From positions 8,494,001 to 8,558,000 of the forward strand of contig CM082579.2 in NCBI GenBank assembly GCA_040954595.2: DNA of 64,000 nt, in the 5' to 3' direction. A program made the translations under genes and the position numbers. This DNA comes from Balanoglossus misakiensis. Its lineage: Eukaryota; Hemichordata. A model generated the notes under the pieces. That model was not told the DNA's origin and made no database searches. It saw only the letters and a program-made list of their open reading frames with translations. Below, piece after piece: positions 34,286 to 47,504 of the stretch; within the stretch, counting starts at the first letter, position 1; every line of letters begins with the position of its first letter.

Positions 34286-36311
34286 CCACAGCAAAAAGAA
34301 CGTACTGCGATCAATCATCTCCTGACGTCTCTCAATCAACGCTTTGGTTAATGTACACAAAACATATGGTTCTTCGCTGTGTTAAAGGGATGGGATTCCA
34401 AGAGTGATTTAAAAAAAAAAAATTACATATTCTTGGAATTTGGTTAGCCGATCGACGCCGTTTTACAAGGGACCTCCGTGTTTACACCAACCACAAGTCA
34501 CCCGCCCGCTTTCGCTAATATCAAAGAAAAAAACCTGAATTTGTTGGGATTCGAAATCGCGGGGTGTTTTTTTATAACGTAATGAGATTTGAAAAAGAAT
34601 CTCAGTCTCGCAAATGTGCTGTGATCCATAGGAATTTAAACCGGCGGTTTGCTTTAATAAATACAGTATTAATGTAGTAATTTAATTGACTGACGTGTAC
34701 ATGAAATCGGTAGATAAAAGATAGCAGATGAAAGTGTGGACTATTCTCATTATGTGCGCATGAAACGAGCAAGATGGAACCCCTGAACAATGCATTGGAC
34801 TCGGCCAATCAACCTCATTAACAGAGGGCACTTTGTTTTTACATTAACTTATTTTGAAACCATCTTTCATTTTCTGCACTAATTGACGACACATATTGCG
34901 ATTCATATAGAACATCCGCTCAAATGTTCACTTTGATGATACAAATTTGAATTGTATAAATGTTTATGTTATATGTCAATACACAGTCCTTGAGTAGAAA
35001 TGCAATCGCATATTTGTTTGAAACAAACAATTTCTTTCGAAATAGTGAATGGTTGAAAATAAACTAAATTTATTACTTTACATGAAAGTGAATCACGATC
35101 ATATTGAAATACCGTATAAACGTATGATATGCGAAATAAAAAAAATGAAATCATATTAAAGTTCTGACGAAATTGCTGACGTGTTTGGTGTCGTCGCGCC
35201 ACATGAGAACAATTCTGCGCGTTCCCGAATATTTTTTTTTCAATTCTTGTAACTCTAAATACTCGAGTGCATGGTCAACGCGAACTCGTTATCTCAGGGC
35301 ATTCATCTTTGTACCAATAGAGAATGTGCTGACCAAACTTGGTATCACGACCAGATGGGTTTGGTAGTACAATACTACGCTTTAACCGACAAGTTACCCC
35401 CCCCCCCCCCACACACACACACACACACGCATGAATTGCACTAAAATGTTTTCCCGCTGAAAATTTTCGGTGACAATATGGGATGGCCGTTTGGTCGCAA
35501 TTTTGAGGAAAATCAGAATGAGTCAAACGTCTGTATCAACTGTAATGGAACAAATAGGCCTACATACCAATATAATTTCGGTTCACAAACATGATGAAAT
35601 CACTAATGACGATCATCAGAAACGTTTAGTACAGTGCAGGCGTGCACATGTCTGGCCATATATGGAACGAACGTCTAATTGCTTGGTGACTACTGCTACC
35701 AATAATGATTTAATGAATGACCAGTGTACGAAATAAAGCCTGTCCGACAGTCCGAGACTGGTTGTTTTTCTGTAGGACTGGTAAAAATAAAATGTTACCA
35801 GTCCGACAGACAGGTTGAATTTAGCGTGGGAGTAACCAGTGGTATCATGGCATCTTTTAGACTTTTCCCAGTTCATGTATTGCAAATAAAAGAAACAATG
35901 ATGTAAAAGCTTGAAAATTATCAAATCAAAGTAATGTAAAGAGAAAGATGATTCCATCCCATCTTCGATTGTTCACAGATAAGGTAATAGCTTCTCAGTT
36001 GTATTTGATTACATTTAATTGTAAGGCATAATATCAGGACTGGTAAGTTTTTGGCAGGACTGGCAACTTTTTGAAGTTGCCAGTCCTGGTGACTGGTTGA
36101 TATTTCCTGTGAATTTCGAACACTGGAATGACAGCAGCTTTTGTTTTCAGTACATGTATTTTCGTTTTGTGATCCACTAGCAGTTTCTTGTTCAAAAAAT
36201 TCCTGTCAAAAGCCCAACATTTAACTTATCAACACAACAACATACTAGTATATGTGTATAGTCAACACTGTTATTATGTGCAAAATTGTATTCATCAGGC
36301 TAACAAAATGG
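34286..36311. other. Intergenic region with hairpin repeats
   Basis: No supported gene was found. A C8-12/(CA)n tract lies at about 35397-35428. Several hairpins built on GGACTGG lie between 35740 and 36100 (listed separately). The other ORFs have no recognisable domain. Confidence 0.5.
35775..36087. repeat. Hairpins sharing the core GGACTGG/CCAGTCC
   Basis: AGGACTGGCAACTT..AAGTTGCCAGTCCT (36056-36087) forms a 14-bp perfect stem with a 4-nt loop. GGACTGGTAA..TTACCAGTCC (about 35775-35805) forms a 10-bp stem. Extra GACTGGT copies occur between and around them. This suggests one repeat family rather than chance. Confidence 0.7.
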
Positions 36312-36393
36312 CGACGAGGATGGGATTCGAACCCACGCGTGCAGAGCACAATGGATTAGCAGTCCATCGCCTTAACCACTCGGCCACCTCGTC
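36312..36393 (-). tRNA. tRNA-Ser (anticodon GCU)
   Basis: This is an 82-nt cloverleaf with a long variable arm, typical of class II tRNA-Ser. The acceptor stem GACGAGG/CCTCGTC has discriminator G. The A box is TGGCCGAGTGGTTAAGG. The anticodon loop CTGCTAA has anticodon GCT, reading AGC/AGU codons. The T loop is GGTTCGAATCC. CCA is not encoded, as expected in eukaryotes. A TTTT (plus-strand AAAA at 36305-36308) follows as a Pol III terminator. Confidence 0.97.
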
Positions 36394-36702
36394 TCTTACT
36401 ATTTTAAGCTGTTAGAGTAAAATATTATCGAGAATTTGTGAAGTAGAGACTTGCTTTGAGTGTGACATTTCAAAAGTCAGATTTGGAGTGGAAGACTTAG
36501 GTAATGATATCCCAAACTTGCAATTTGATGTTGCGCACCGCTTTTATAGCGATGCATATAAATTCAGACGTGAACACGACTCCACATAAAGTTACTCAAA
36601 CTAAAAACGAAAGCAGCCGCTGCGTTACACGGGCGGGGGGCTCTTTAACATACTGGCACATAAAATATTTCCGCCCGGTCGTCGTCGACAAAATACATAT
36701 GG

Positions 36703-36784
36703 CGACGAGGATGGGATTCGAACCCACGCGTGCAGAGCACAATGGATTAGCAGTCCATCGCCTTAACCACTCGGCCACCTCGTC
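36703..36784 (-). tRNA. tRNA-Ser (anticodon GCU), second copy
   Basis: It is identical over 82 nt to the copy at 36312-36393, on the same strand, 309 bp upstream of it. The first TTTT downstream is a few bases further away than in the other copy. Apart from a few bases at each end, the flanking DNA of the two copies differs. Confidence 0.97.
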
Positions 36785-39301
36785 TCTTGTTAAGGCTACC
36801 AGTAACTATTGCATAACACACAAAAAAGTTGCACTACACCACACATTTTATCAAAGTTGATCAAATTCCAGTAGTAATAATCTCTATAAAATCTATTCGA
36901 ATCATCAGCGTTTCAATTACATGTATTACGATCATCATGTTGACCAAATTGTATTTTTGCGGTTTCCATGGATAACAAAGAGTAAATTGGACGCGGTAAT
37001 CGATTAAGCGATCCTGGGTGAGGTAACACATTCCGCGAGGACATGTGTAATTATTGAAGATGGTCTTAAGATTTGATCATAGAAGTGACGAGAGCGCGAG
37101 CAGACGACGGTAAACCATGACTGACGATTGCATCATCCAATGCATTGAAAGGGGTCATTTGAGGTCGCTATACACACGGCGATTGCAGGCAATGCATCAC
37201 GCGGTCGACGGGTGTTCCGAACGTCCGTAGCTCCATATATAACCCCAGTTTGCGTCCAGTAACACATTATTACCAAAATCGAGCGTGATCGAAGAAGCTA
37301 CATTTGCCGGCAGTCGGTGAGTACCGTAAAAATCTTGTACGTGTATATCATTCACTTCACATACACAGAACGTGTATACGAGAGTTCTTTCTGAACATGC
37401 AGGCCAACCTGTATTTGCTGTATGTGTTTGCAAATGATATACGGCATTTTGGTTTTAAGATAGTGTGCGTGCGGAACACCAATATATCAATAACGAACGA
37501 CCAAGAAACAGATTTTAACCTATTAACTGTATGTGTGTCGCTTTAATCTTCAAAGAACAGGGTATTTAGCTGTGTGCACGTGTTTGCGGTAGACTGCTTT
37601 CCGTCGGTCTATGCACGTGACAGACGACGGTATTTCCAAGGGTATACCGTGTGGTCGTGCAAATTCTAAATTATTCTGTTTATGACGCTAACATCGATGC
37701 TATGTCGCAACCCTATATAGTCAACAGTTGTTTTTCTTTGATTTTTTGTCTCTGTGGAAAAAATCCCTAAAATATGCAAGCGTACATATGGCATGTGTGC
37801 AGTAGTCCTCGCATTATTAAAGCGATACCCTAGAAACTGCTTTCACGCATGCGGCGGAGATGATGCAATGTGTGGTCCAGCCAGAGAAGTTACTGCTCCG
37901 GTTTCTGACATTTCACTGTCTGTCTCTTTCGTCAAATAGGTCTGCAGTCATCCGACCGTTCAAAATTAATTTGAGAATGCTCGGGCCAAATTGTCTTAAT
38001 TTTGCATAAAATACCCTAAAATAAATACAAGAAATATATATATATCTCTCTGTGCTGATGCCATGTCAGGCGCTAGCTGTTTCAGGTATTAACGAGAGCT
38101 AAATAAGAAAGAATAATACTGCGATTAAGAGTTATATGGGGTTTACCATATTCGTTATTTATGCAAATTGTAGACGTGCGCTGGCTGCTAATTACTGTAC
38201 GGAAAGTCAGGCAGCAATGCATCATAGAAACGAAATAGGCTTGCACGTGATTTTCTTTCAATACACGACTAAGGAGTACATTTTCTTTTCAATGTAAATT
38301 AACGCCTCGCTTTGCTAATTAAAACAAAGTAATGCCACCTGTACTTTCAGTTGTCGCTCATGCATTGTGAAGTGCATGGTAAAAGAACGAGGTGAACATA
38401 AATGTGCATAGGGGGGGGGGGGGCTAATTGCTCCCTGAATGGGTTCAGATCACGGTGGTTTCCTGTACATGTAGTTATATCAGTGCGTATTTACATGTTT
38501 TTCTTACTGTTTATTGTTAGGTACATGTATTAGGATTTCTGGTGATCTGAGGTTTATTGCGAACAAGCCACTCGGTTAAAAGTTCCACGAATACATCATT
38601 GTGTAGTATTGAGCCCGGCTATACAGTGCCGCTTTATCGACTCCAGCCAGACGAAATCAAATTTTACCTTTTATTTTTTTTCATCGCGTCACTATGGAAA
38701 CCTGGTATCATCACCTGTCATTTTGGTTAATACACTCCCACTTTTCCTTCGAAAGCCGCGTTTTGTAATCACCATGACGTCACAAGTACAACCAAAGATC
38801 CTCGTTAAACTGAACTATCATCGGTCGGAGGGTGCGCAGCCGCACACCTCTCGAAGCTCAGGTGCCGCTGTTACGATTCTGCCTCGTGAGGGCGAGTGTG
38901 CGTTTTGTGGAGGTGGGACAATGTTCCAGGTTGCTCCTGGTGGACAATGTTATCAGCTACAGCCGTGTTCTTGTCGATGTAAACAAGGGACAGCTACTTC
39001 TTGTAAGAACAAATTTGTTCTGTCTGAGCTGCGCTTGCCAGAACTAGAAGCTCTCCTTGCGAGTTGAACACACCTGCGATACAACTACGTATACAGTTCA
39101 CTGAAGATCCACGTCGCGTGACCTGACGGTAGATTTGCAGTCGGTCAGTCTGAAGCCGAGTTTCGACCCAGAAGTCCAGCAAACACAACGTGACTAGGCA
39201 TCGACATTCAAGTTTTCCGATTGAAATACCGCCATCATGGGGTGTCAGTAGGGGACTCTGCCGTGTCACCCTGGGTGATATAGCACCTTTTACAAATCAA
39301 C
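36785..39301. other. Intergenic region between the tRNA genes and the Gal3ST gene
   Basis: No gene was recognised. A G13 tract lies at 38411-38423. A 152-codon plus ORF at 38609-39067 (C-terminal half Cys-rich, GECAFCGGGTMF..CSCRC) ends about 235 bp before the Gal3ST ATG. It has no domain that I know and may be 5' UTR or chance. Confidence 0.4.
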
Positions 39302-41913
39302 ATGTTCGTTTTCAAGTTCACACGTGTTTCGTGCGTCCGTAAGTCCACGATGAGAATTGGAAGAATTCGCCGCTATTACGCGGCCATCGCAGCCGTCTTG
39401 GCCCTGTGGGGGTTCCTGTACCTGGTTTTTAGTAACAAGTTTCCGAAGTTTGAACAAAAGAACGGGCCAGGCTTACCAGAAATGGCGGCTGATAGGCCTA
39501 CTGTGCGACAGGCTAAGGTCAGGTAAGTGAAGGAAAATTTTCTGGCTGATTTGAAATTGGTCGTCTGCGATAAAATATTGCATTCGTGTAAAATTAATAA
39601 GATTAAAAAAACTGTCATTTCACACAACTTTACATTTTTATTGTGAATACGATATTTGTGATAATTCTTTCGCGTTATTATTATTTCACGTGATGTCCTC
39701 ACTTTCGTAGTTTGAAACATCCCTGAGAAAAAAATCATTGGGTAGACAATCGTGTCACTAATAACTTCCCGCCATTTCATCTCGTTCTCCTGTATTATCT
39801 TTCCCCATTTTTACAAAACATTTCTGAAATTTCATGACATTGAATGAATACTAGTACCTGTCATAATAACAGACATGTACAATTTCCCAGTCTGGAAAAA
39901 AAACACTATTTTTCTTTGAAGGGACAGTTCTTATGCGTCATTAGTTTCGATTGTTACCGGTAGTCGCCAGAGATAATCGTCGACCGCGCGTGCGCTGGTT
40001 GCCGTTGGAGACGATGAATTCTATTCACGTATGACGATAGAGCGATAAAATGTAGAAAGGTGCCCCGGAGAATTTCCGTCTGGAAAATACGTGACATATT
40101 CCGTTTTGCCGAGCGCATTATTCATTAATCATAAATTCTGAGGTTGCAATCCCAAGAGAGATTAACATTAAACCGGATTGGACCGTTTCTTTTTCCAATA
40201 TCAGTCATCAAAGTCTACATGAATTGATCAAAACACAATTGACTAATAATATTGACTTTTTTGCGTTATTAGGAAACCGCTAAATAGCTTGCATTGGAAC
40301 ATCCCGAGTTTTAAATCAATTGATATTATTATATTATTTCATGTTACAGTACAACTGTGTAATAATATTTACCATCACTACATCGAAGTTATTTTTAATA
40401 AGCAACGTGACTGCATATATTTAGATTTGTGAGACAGTCTTATTAAAATTAGAAATTATTAATGTCACTATTTTACACTTTGTTATGTTTCAGGAATGCG
40501 CCGCAAATAAAGCAGGATTCTAGCGGTGCATGTCGGGAGAATACCAATATCGTGTTTATTAAAGTCCACCAGGCAGGCGGGAGCATAGTTTCCAATATAC
40601 TGCAGGTAAATTTCATGCTAAACGTTTTGTGTCGTTTGTTATTAGGATAGTGTTGAGACAAGCAATAGGCATTTAGTGTAAACACTGGAAACGTGTACAA
40701 CATGAAGTCGACATCTGACTTCAGATGAGAGTTATTTGCTCATACTAATATTCTGTCCGCCACTATTTCACTGGAAGGCTACGAATCGACCACAGTTCTA
40801 GTCTCGGCCAGGGCAGGGCAAGATACTTGAGAGGGGGGGGGGAGTCAAAATAAATCACTGCATATCCCGCAGAGACTAGTTCAAATGAGACAATGCACTT
40901 CACCAGTCAGTACGTTCTTCAGCAAGAAAAATTCTTCAGAATTTTTTTTCTTGTTCTAATTTATCCCATTCTTTTTAATACGTTCACAGAGGTTTGGTGA
41001 CCGTCGCAACCTCACGTTTGTTCTGCCGAAGGACGAGAACAGCGACTCGACTGGTTGGCCGTACTGTTTCCAGACCGACCACATGCTCCCGAGCAGCAGC
41101 GGTCGCTACAACATTCTCTGCAACCACGCCGTGTACAACCCGAGGGAGCTGCGGAAGATCATGCCCTCTGACACCGCCTACGTCACCATACTACGTCACC
41201 CGGAGCAGCAGTTCGAGAGTCTGTTCAACCGCTACCGACTCGCCAAGTACCTCGGCATTCACTCGCCCGACCCGCTCCGCACTTTCCTGAAGAGCCCCGA
41301 GCGGTTCACGAGCCGAGTTGCGCCGAACGCCAACGAGCGGTTCCTGCTGCGCAACCCGATGGCCTACGATTTGGGCTTCGACCCCGAGAACTTCGACGAC
41401 GAGGACGAAATCATGAAGTTGATCGAAGACATGGTGAGGAATTTGAAACTGGTGATGATCGCGGACTACCTGGACGAGTCGCTGGTGTTGCTCAAGAGAC
41501 GGATGTGCTGGAGTCTGGACGACATCGCCTACGTCAGACCCAGCGATGTCAAGATCCACTCGGAGCATCGGGCCGAGGTGCCGAGCGAACTCCGAGACAT
41601 GCTCCGGCAGTGGAACGGCGTCGACCACAATCTCTACCAGTTCTTCAATAAGACCTTCTGGAAGATAGTTCGGAGTCAAGGAGACGACTTCCGTCAAGAA
41701 GTCGAGCAGCTGCGCGCCCGCAACCGGCAAATTTCGGAGCTGTGCACGGCAGAAAGAAGGCGTCGGTTCTCGGGAGGGGAAGCTGACGACGAACCGCGCA
41801 CACTCAAACTACCGTTTGACCCAAGCATGTGTGATCAAATGGACACCTCTGTGCCCGAATACACCAAAATATTGCGCGACAAGCCAAACCAATATCTCAA
41901 ATGGGAACTGTGA
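39302..41913 (+). CDS. Galactose-3-O-sulfotransferase (galactosylceramide sulfotransferase-like)
   Basis: This is a Golgi type II membrane enzyme that transfers sulfate from PAPS to the 3-OH of galactose in glycolipids or glycoproteins, to make sulfatide or 3-O-sulfo-galactosyl glycans. Exons: 39302-39522, 40494-40605, 40990-41913, with matching phases. The protein is 418 aa from ATG 39302, or 402 aa from the in-frame ATG 39350. The second start places a basic RIGRIRR directly before the membrane anchor (AAIAAVLALWGFLYLVF), so I slightly prefer it. The PAPS 5'-phosphosulfate loop is IVFIKVHQAGGS with SNILQRFG after it. The 3'-phosphate loop is TILRHPEQQFESLFNRY. Both match the Gal3ST family (Pfam Sulfotransfer family for Gal-3-O-ST). 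Length agrees with vertebrate GAL3ST1-4 (about 420-490). The substrate cannot be read from sequence. Confidence 0.94.
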
Positions 41914-42905
41914 GATCCGTCTGCAATACAAAAAAGTATAGGGGCGCGAAGATTTCTCATAAAAATGAAACCTTTTTGTGGACCGCTGCTCAAGTTTATA
42001 ATCTAGTGACAAAAGCGGCCATCTATAATTTTTGTGGTTATCCCATCAAAAACGTAGGTATATAACGAGACAGCAAGTTAGCAATTAAGCTTAAATAAAG
42101 CTAGAACCATCCCCGTTAGCTCCACGGGTTAAACGGGACAGGTTTTAACGCTCTTCCAAAGCTTGATTTCCAAGCTACTGTCAGCTGTGATAGACGTTCG
42201 TGTTTAATGCATCCTCGGCGGATGGGGATAAAGTTCGTTAGTTGGACCTCTAAAGAGGGAGCAGGGGGTGAAGGGTTAAGGGAGGCGAACATCGCGGGTT
42301 GGCGAACTTGGATGCAGCCTGCTCCCGTTGTTCTGAACAATGACGAAGAGCTCTCCCCAGAATAACATTTCGACGGGCTATAGTAAACGTATTGCAGGGT
42401 TTCGCTGGAATACGGGACGTGTCAACTCCTGAATATATACTGTTTTGAAACGTTTACAGGAGTTAATACAGAGAGCTTAACTTGTTGAATAAGGGGCGTG
42501 GGCGAGCCCCGTCGTCGACCGAATTTACAAGCAGGTAAAGTGGTGTAGGCCTACACGGGCCACCACGTTTGGCCCCGTCAGGCCTTTGAACACTGGGCAT
42601 GCGAAGATGCATGCAAGACTTGTAACGCCACTGAAGGCTTGTGCCCGATGATCTGTGGAGCTCAAAGCGCCCTCTAGTGTTGGGAATCAAATCTGACTTT
42701 TCACAAACGCTTTGACTCCAAGCTCAACGTTCCCCCCACACTCATATATCCAGACCTAGTGTTGCACAGGAAACTGAAACGTCTTAGAAAGAGCCAATAA
42801 ACACGTGATTTAAAAGAAATCTGATGTTATTGTTTCTGTGTACATAACACTGCATGCCCCCAGTCACCACTGTTCCTTCAGATGAGCCCTCTCGCTTCTC
42901 CAGTG
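41914..42905. other. Convergent intergenic region
   Basis: This is about 1 kb between the stops of Gal3ST (plus) and GTPBP8 (minus). There is no ORF of note. I did not find a canonical minus-strand AATAAA for GTPBP8. Confidence 0.5.
42094..42099 (+). promoter_or_regulatory. Poly(A) signal of the Gal3ST gene
   Basis: AATAAA lies 180 bp after the Gal3ST stop codon and is the first on the plus strand. The spacing suits a short 3' UTR. Confidence 0.55.
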
Positions 42906-44726
<1,821 letters not shown>

Positions 44727-45010
44727 GACCCCTTAGCACGATCTTTCCACACGTGTAAACAACTTTACCTACACATGGTGCACAGTACGTTCGACAAGTT
44801 AATTTAACAGTCCGCTACTTCCCGAAGACAAAGAAAGTATTAGAAAACGCGACTGCAGTTTCCGGGATACTTTCCTATGCACAGCATGCGATATTTTTCA
44901 CCGCTGAAGCTGCGACGCATGTTCTCCGGTGGGCGCCGCCATATTGGTGTAGACAAACGCCCTCTGTGGCGAAACGATAAATTGCAGGGATCGTGGATAC
45001 GATTTATTCC
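44727..45010. promoter_or_regulatory. Possible bidirectional promoter upstream of GTPBP8
   Basis: This is the upstream region of GTPBP8 with a YY1-like GCCGCCATATTGG at 44935-44947 (the minus strand also gives CCAAT). There is no TATA box. It lies between GTPBP8 (minus) and a small plus ORF at 44993. YY1-type sites near start sites of mitochondrial housekeeping genes are well known. Here the assignment is by motif only. Confidence 0.4.
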
Positions 45011-45199
45011 AGTGCGATGTACAATCAAAGTGCGATGAATTTCGATTATTTAAGACGAATTTCGGCGGCAGTTGGCGATAAACGAGGAAAGGGACCAGTT
45101 ATTGATCCGTTCTACCGCCGTCTGGGCGGGGAATATCCAATTTCTAGATATAACTGTATAAACTATCATCTTCAAAAAGCCGATTTATGTGCTTTATGA
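44993..45199 (+). CDS. Small ORF divergent from GTPBP8, unrecognised
   Basis: This 68-codon ORF (possible starts at 44993 and 45017) contains basic and aromatic stretches such as FDYLRRISAAVGDKRGKGP and RLGGEYPISRYN. I recognise no family. Its head-to-head position with GTPBP8 makes a first exon or micropeptide conceivable, but it may equally be chance. Confidence 0.2.
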   Translation: MDTIYSSAMYNQSAMNFDYLRRISAAVGDKRGKGPVIDPFYRRLGGEYPISRYNCINYHLQKADLCAL

Positions 45200-45465
45200 A
45201 ATGAAAGAATGGAATTGAAACATATAGACCACCCCATAAAAGCGATCACCCCTTTTAATCGTTTTCTTTTGTGATATGTAATATGTTCGCTCGCAACTTT
45301 TGTCATGGGCGATTTTATACGCGTGTGGATTTCGATCGTGTTCTGTTCGGAAATTAACTCATTTCCTGTTAAACACGTGTTTTTTCAAACTTGAAATGTT
45401 TTCGTCGCTGATGAATGCTACAGAACATATATGATGTGACAATATCAAATCAACAACAATGATTA

Positions 45466-45540
45466 TGGTGGTGGTGGTGGTGGTAGTGGTGGTGGTGATG
45501 GTAGTGGTGGTAGTGGTGATGATGATGATGATGATGATGA
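45466..45540. repeat. (GGT)n then (GAT)n microsatellite
   Basis: TGG/TAG triplets change to GAT triplets over about 75 bp, ending about 35 bp before the MITE at 45578. ORFs reading through it are artefacts of the repeat. Confidence 0.9.
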
Positions 45541-45573
45541 CGTATGATGATGACTCTTTCAGGTTGAGGAGAC

Positions 45574-45755
45574 TTAAAGGTATACGGTCACCTCCAATTT
45601 ACATATCGCCATATATAGTTGAAATGGCGTATTTGAGTGTTCTAAAGAACACTTTATTTTCGCGTGTGCCACCCACTGAAAATCTGTGATTGGTTAGATC
45701 TCAATTTACCATGGTAACTGTGGCTAAATTTGTATAGGTGACCGTATACCTTTAA
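45574..45755. mobile_element. Complete MITE with TTAA flanks (piggyBac-like)
   Basis: AGGTATACGGTCACCT begins at 45578 and its reverse complement AGGTGACCGTATACCT ends at 45751, giving perfect 16-bp terminal inverted repeats and a 174-bp element. Both ends are flanked by TTAA (45574-45577 and 45752-45755), the target duplicated by piggyBac transposases. It is non-coding. A related partial copy lies at about 4008-4140, and a possible third at about 26042-26160. Confidence 0.85.
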
Positions 45756-46203
45756 TGTAATGACTTCCGCTCGTACTCGATGAGATACTAGTATTTCGAG
45801 TCCAGCTAATAACTGCGCAAACTGCCTGCATGTCAATACGAGATTTCACGTGTCTGAGTAATCGCAAAGAAATGTCAGCATCCGTCGAATAATACGCAAC
45901 TAAAACGATGAGATATATATTTTTACTCAGATTCGGGTCAATGAACGTTTCATCCACAGACCAGGTGGAATCGTTCGCGATTGATTCTGGGATATAAACG
46001 ACGTACTGACAATCGCAATCAACAACATATGTGCGCGCAGGTGCATTTGGCCACTGCATAAAAAAAAAGGATCCGCCGATAGATTTGATCACTTCTGGCA
46101 ATTTTCTCTGCACAGATTCGCTTCCAGATCTAACTGCGGCGTAGTAACTGTTCAAAGGTAAACGTGAATGACAGAAACGAGTCGCATTTCCTACTGTGAG
46201 CAA
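45756..46203 (-). CDS. Unrecognised ORF (possible exon) cut by the MITE
   Basis: An open frame of about 150 codons reads leftwards into the MITE right end, where it stops at 45724. Composition is protein-like (for example WPNAPARTYVVDCDCQYVVY and SIANDSTWSVDETFIDPNL), with no low complexity. Acceptor-like AGs exist near 46160 and 46195. I recognise no family. It could be an exon of an unknown gene, a decayed gene, or chance. Confidence 0.25.
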
Positions 46204-47185
46204 GAAAAGTCGTGAAAAGCTTTTAGTTCCCCGGAAAACTCCAACATTCGAAGTCGATCATCATTTGAAATTTCCTCTTTTCCGATCGTGCACATCCGAG
46301 TGGGACATTTTCTCTCTCACTCGTATTGCAGTTAAGATCTCAAATCAAAGGAAACAAAACCCATTTCGCTTAAATGCATGTCCGGCGCACCTGCATGGCG
46401 AGCTCGTGTTTGACGCTGACGCTTGCAAAGGCAAACGAATGCCATGCCCGTTTCCAAAAGATTCGGCACGACACGCAACATAGTTAGCATGATATTAGTG
46501 TTGGTATATATACTGTTTCCAGAAACGAAGATTCAGTGAGAAAGTTTGCATAGCCGACTGAAATATAAAACAGGAAGTTCAGTCTCAACTTACATACCGT
46601 TTCTCTCATGATGAGGGTAATGGATCTTTACGTTCAGTCATTAAACCACGCAGTATATATACCAGAGCTCACATTTCCTATGGTCACCACATCACGCAAT
46701 GCAATACAACGAGTAAAATCGACATCGATATCTCCGTTCGTCGTGTTGTTGACTTGCAACGGTTATGTGGAAACCACAACGATCGGTTTCACTAACATCT
46801 CAACATTTATGTGTCAGAGCATCAAAGTCCAAAATGTCTTCCATCCGTCGGATCTGCTCATGACAATTGCTGTACACAAGTTAGAACTATTTTCAGGTTA
46901 TTTTATCACAAATAGTTCAACAAATCGTGATTTTTTTAAGATTTGCAATTTGTTCAAGTTCAAGGGCACACAAACACACTGGAAATAAATTCTAAAGACA
47001 TGACATGTTCTTGGCTATCTCGATATAATTTTTCACTGTTACAAAATCAGAGGAATTTATGATAGAATAATTGAAAATCTGACAAATAATTATAAAATAC
47101 AACCGATCCACTCATGGTTACAGATATCCCGCAATCCATTCTGACACACTACATCATCATGCGACGCATTATCTGACACCATGTG
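46204..47185. other. Intergenic region without a supported gene
   Basis: The short ORFs at 46196-46483 and 46608-46988 (plus) have no recognisable domains. A minus-strand AATAAA at 47186-47191 probably ends the LRRC51 transcript. Confidence 0.45.
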
Positions 47186-47191
47186 TTTATT
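47186..47191 (-). promoter_or_regulatory. LRRC51: Poly(A) signal of LRRC51
   Basis: AATAAA on the minus strand lies 314 bp beyond the LRRC51 stop. Confidence 0.5.
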
Positions 47192-47504
47192 GGGAACAAA
47201 AGATGCTACTTAAGTAAATCAGTGTGTTTCCATGGTTACAGACTAATCACTGAAGACGGCGCAGCAGATGGCGACAATGCTGTTTTCGCTTCCATTTCCC
47301 GTTTCGAGTTCCGTCGAAGTGAAAAATGTATGCTGTATACTGTAAGTATACAAATGATCGCATTCACACGCACGGACGTACGTGCGTGCGTGCGTACACG
47401 TGCACGCAGATAGGACAAACGTGCTAACCCGAGCACGAAAAGAGTCTGTCGAAACTGCTATGAATAAACACAATGCTCTTCGCCATCACAGGTGAACGGT
47501 TTTA

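Noticed and set aside
41191-41730. 179-codon minus ORF opposite the Gal3ST main exon
   Set aside because: It is the antisense shadow of the sulfotransferase coding sequence.
45459-45689. ORF rich in Val and Met over the triplet repeat
   Set aside because: It is translation of a (GGT)n/(GAT)n microsatellite, not a protein.
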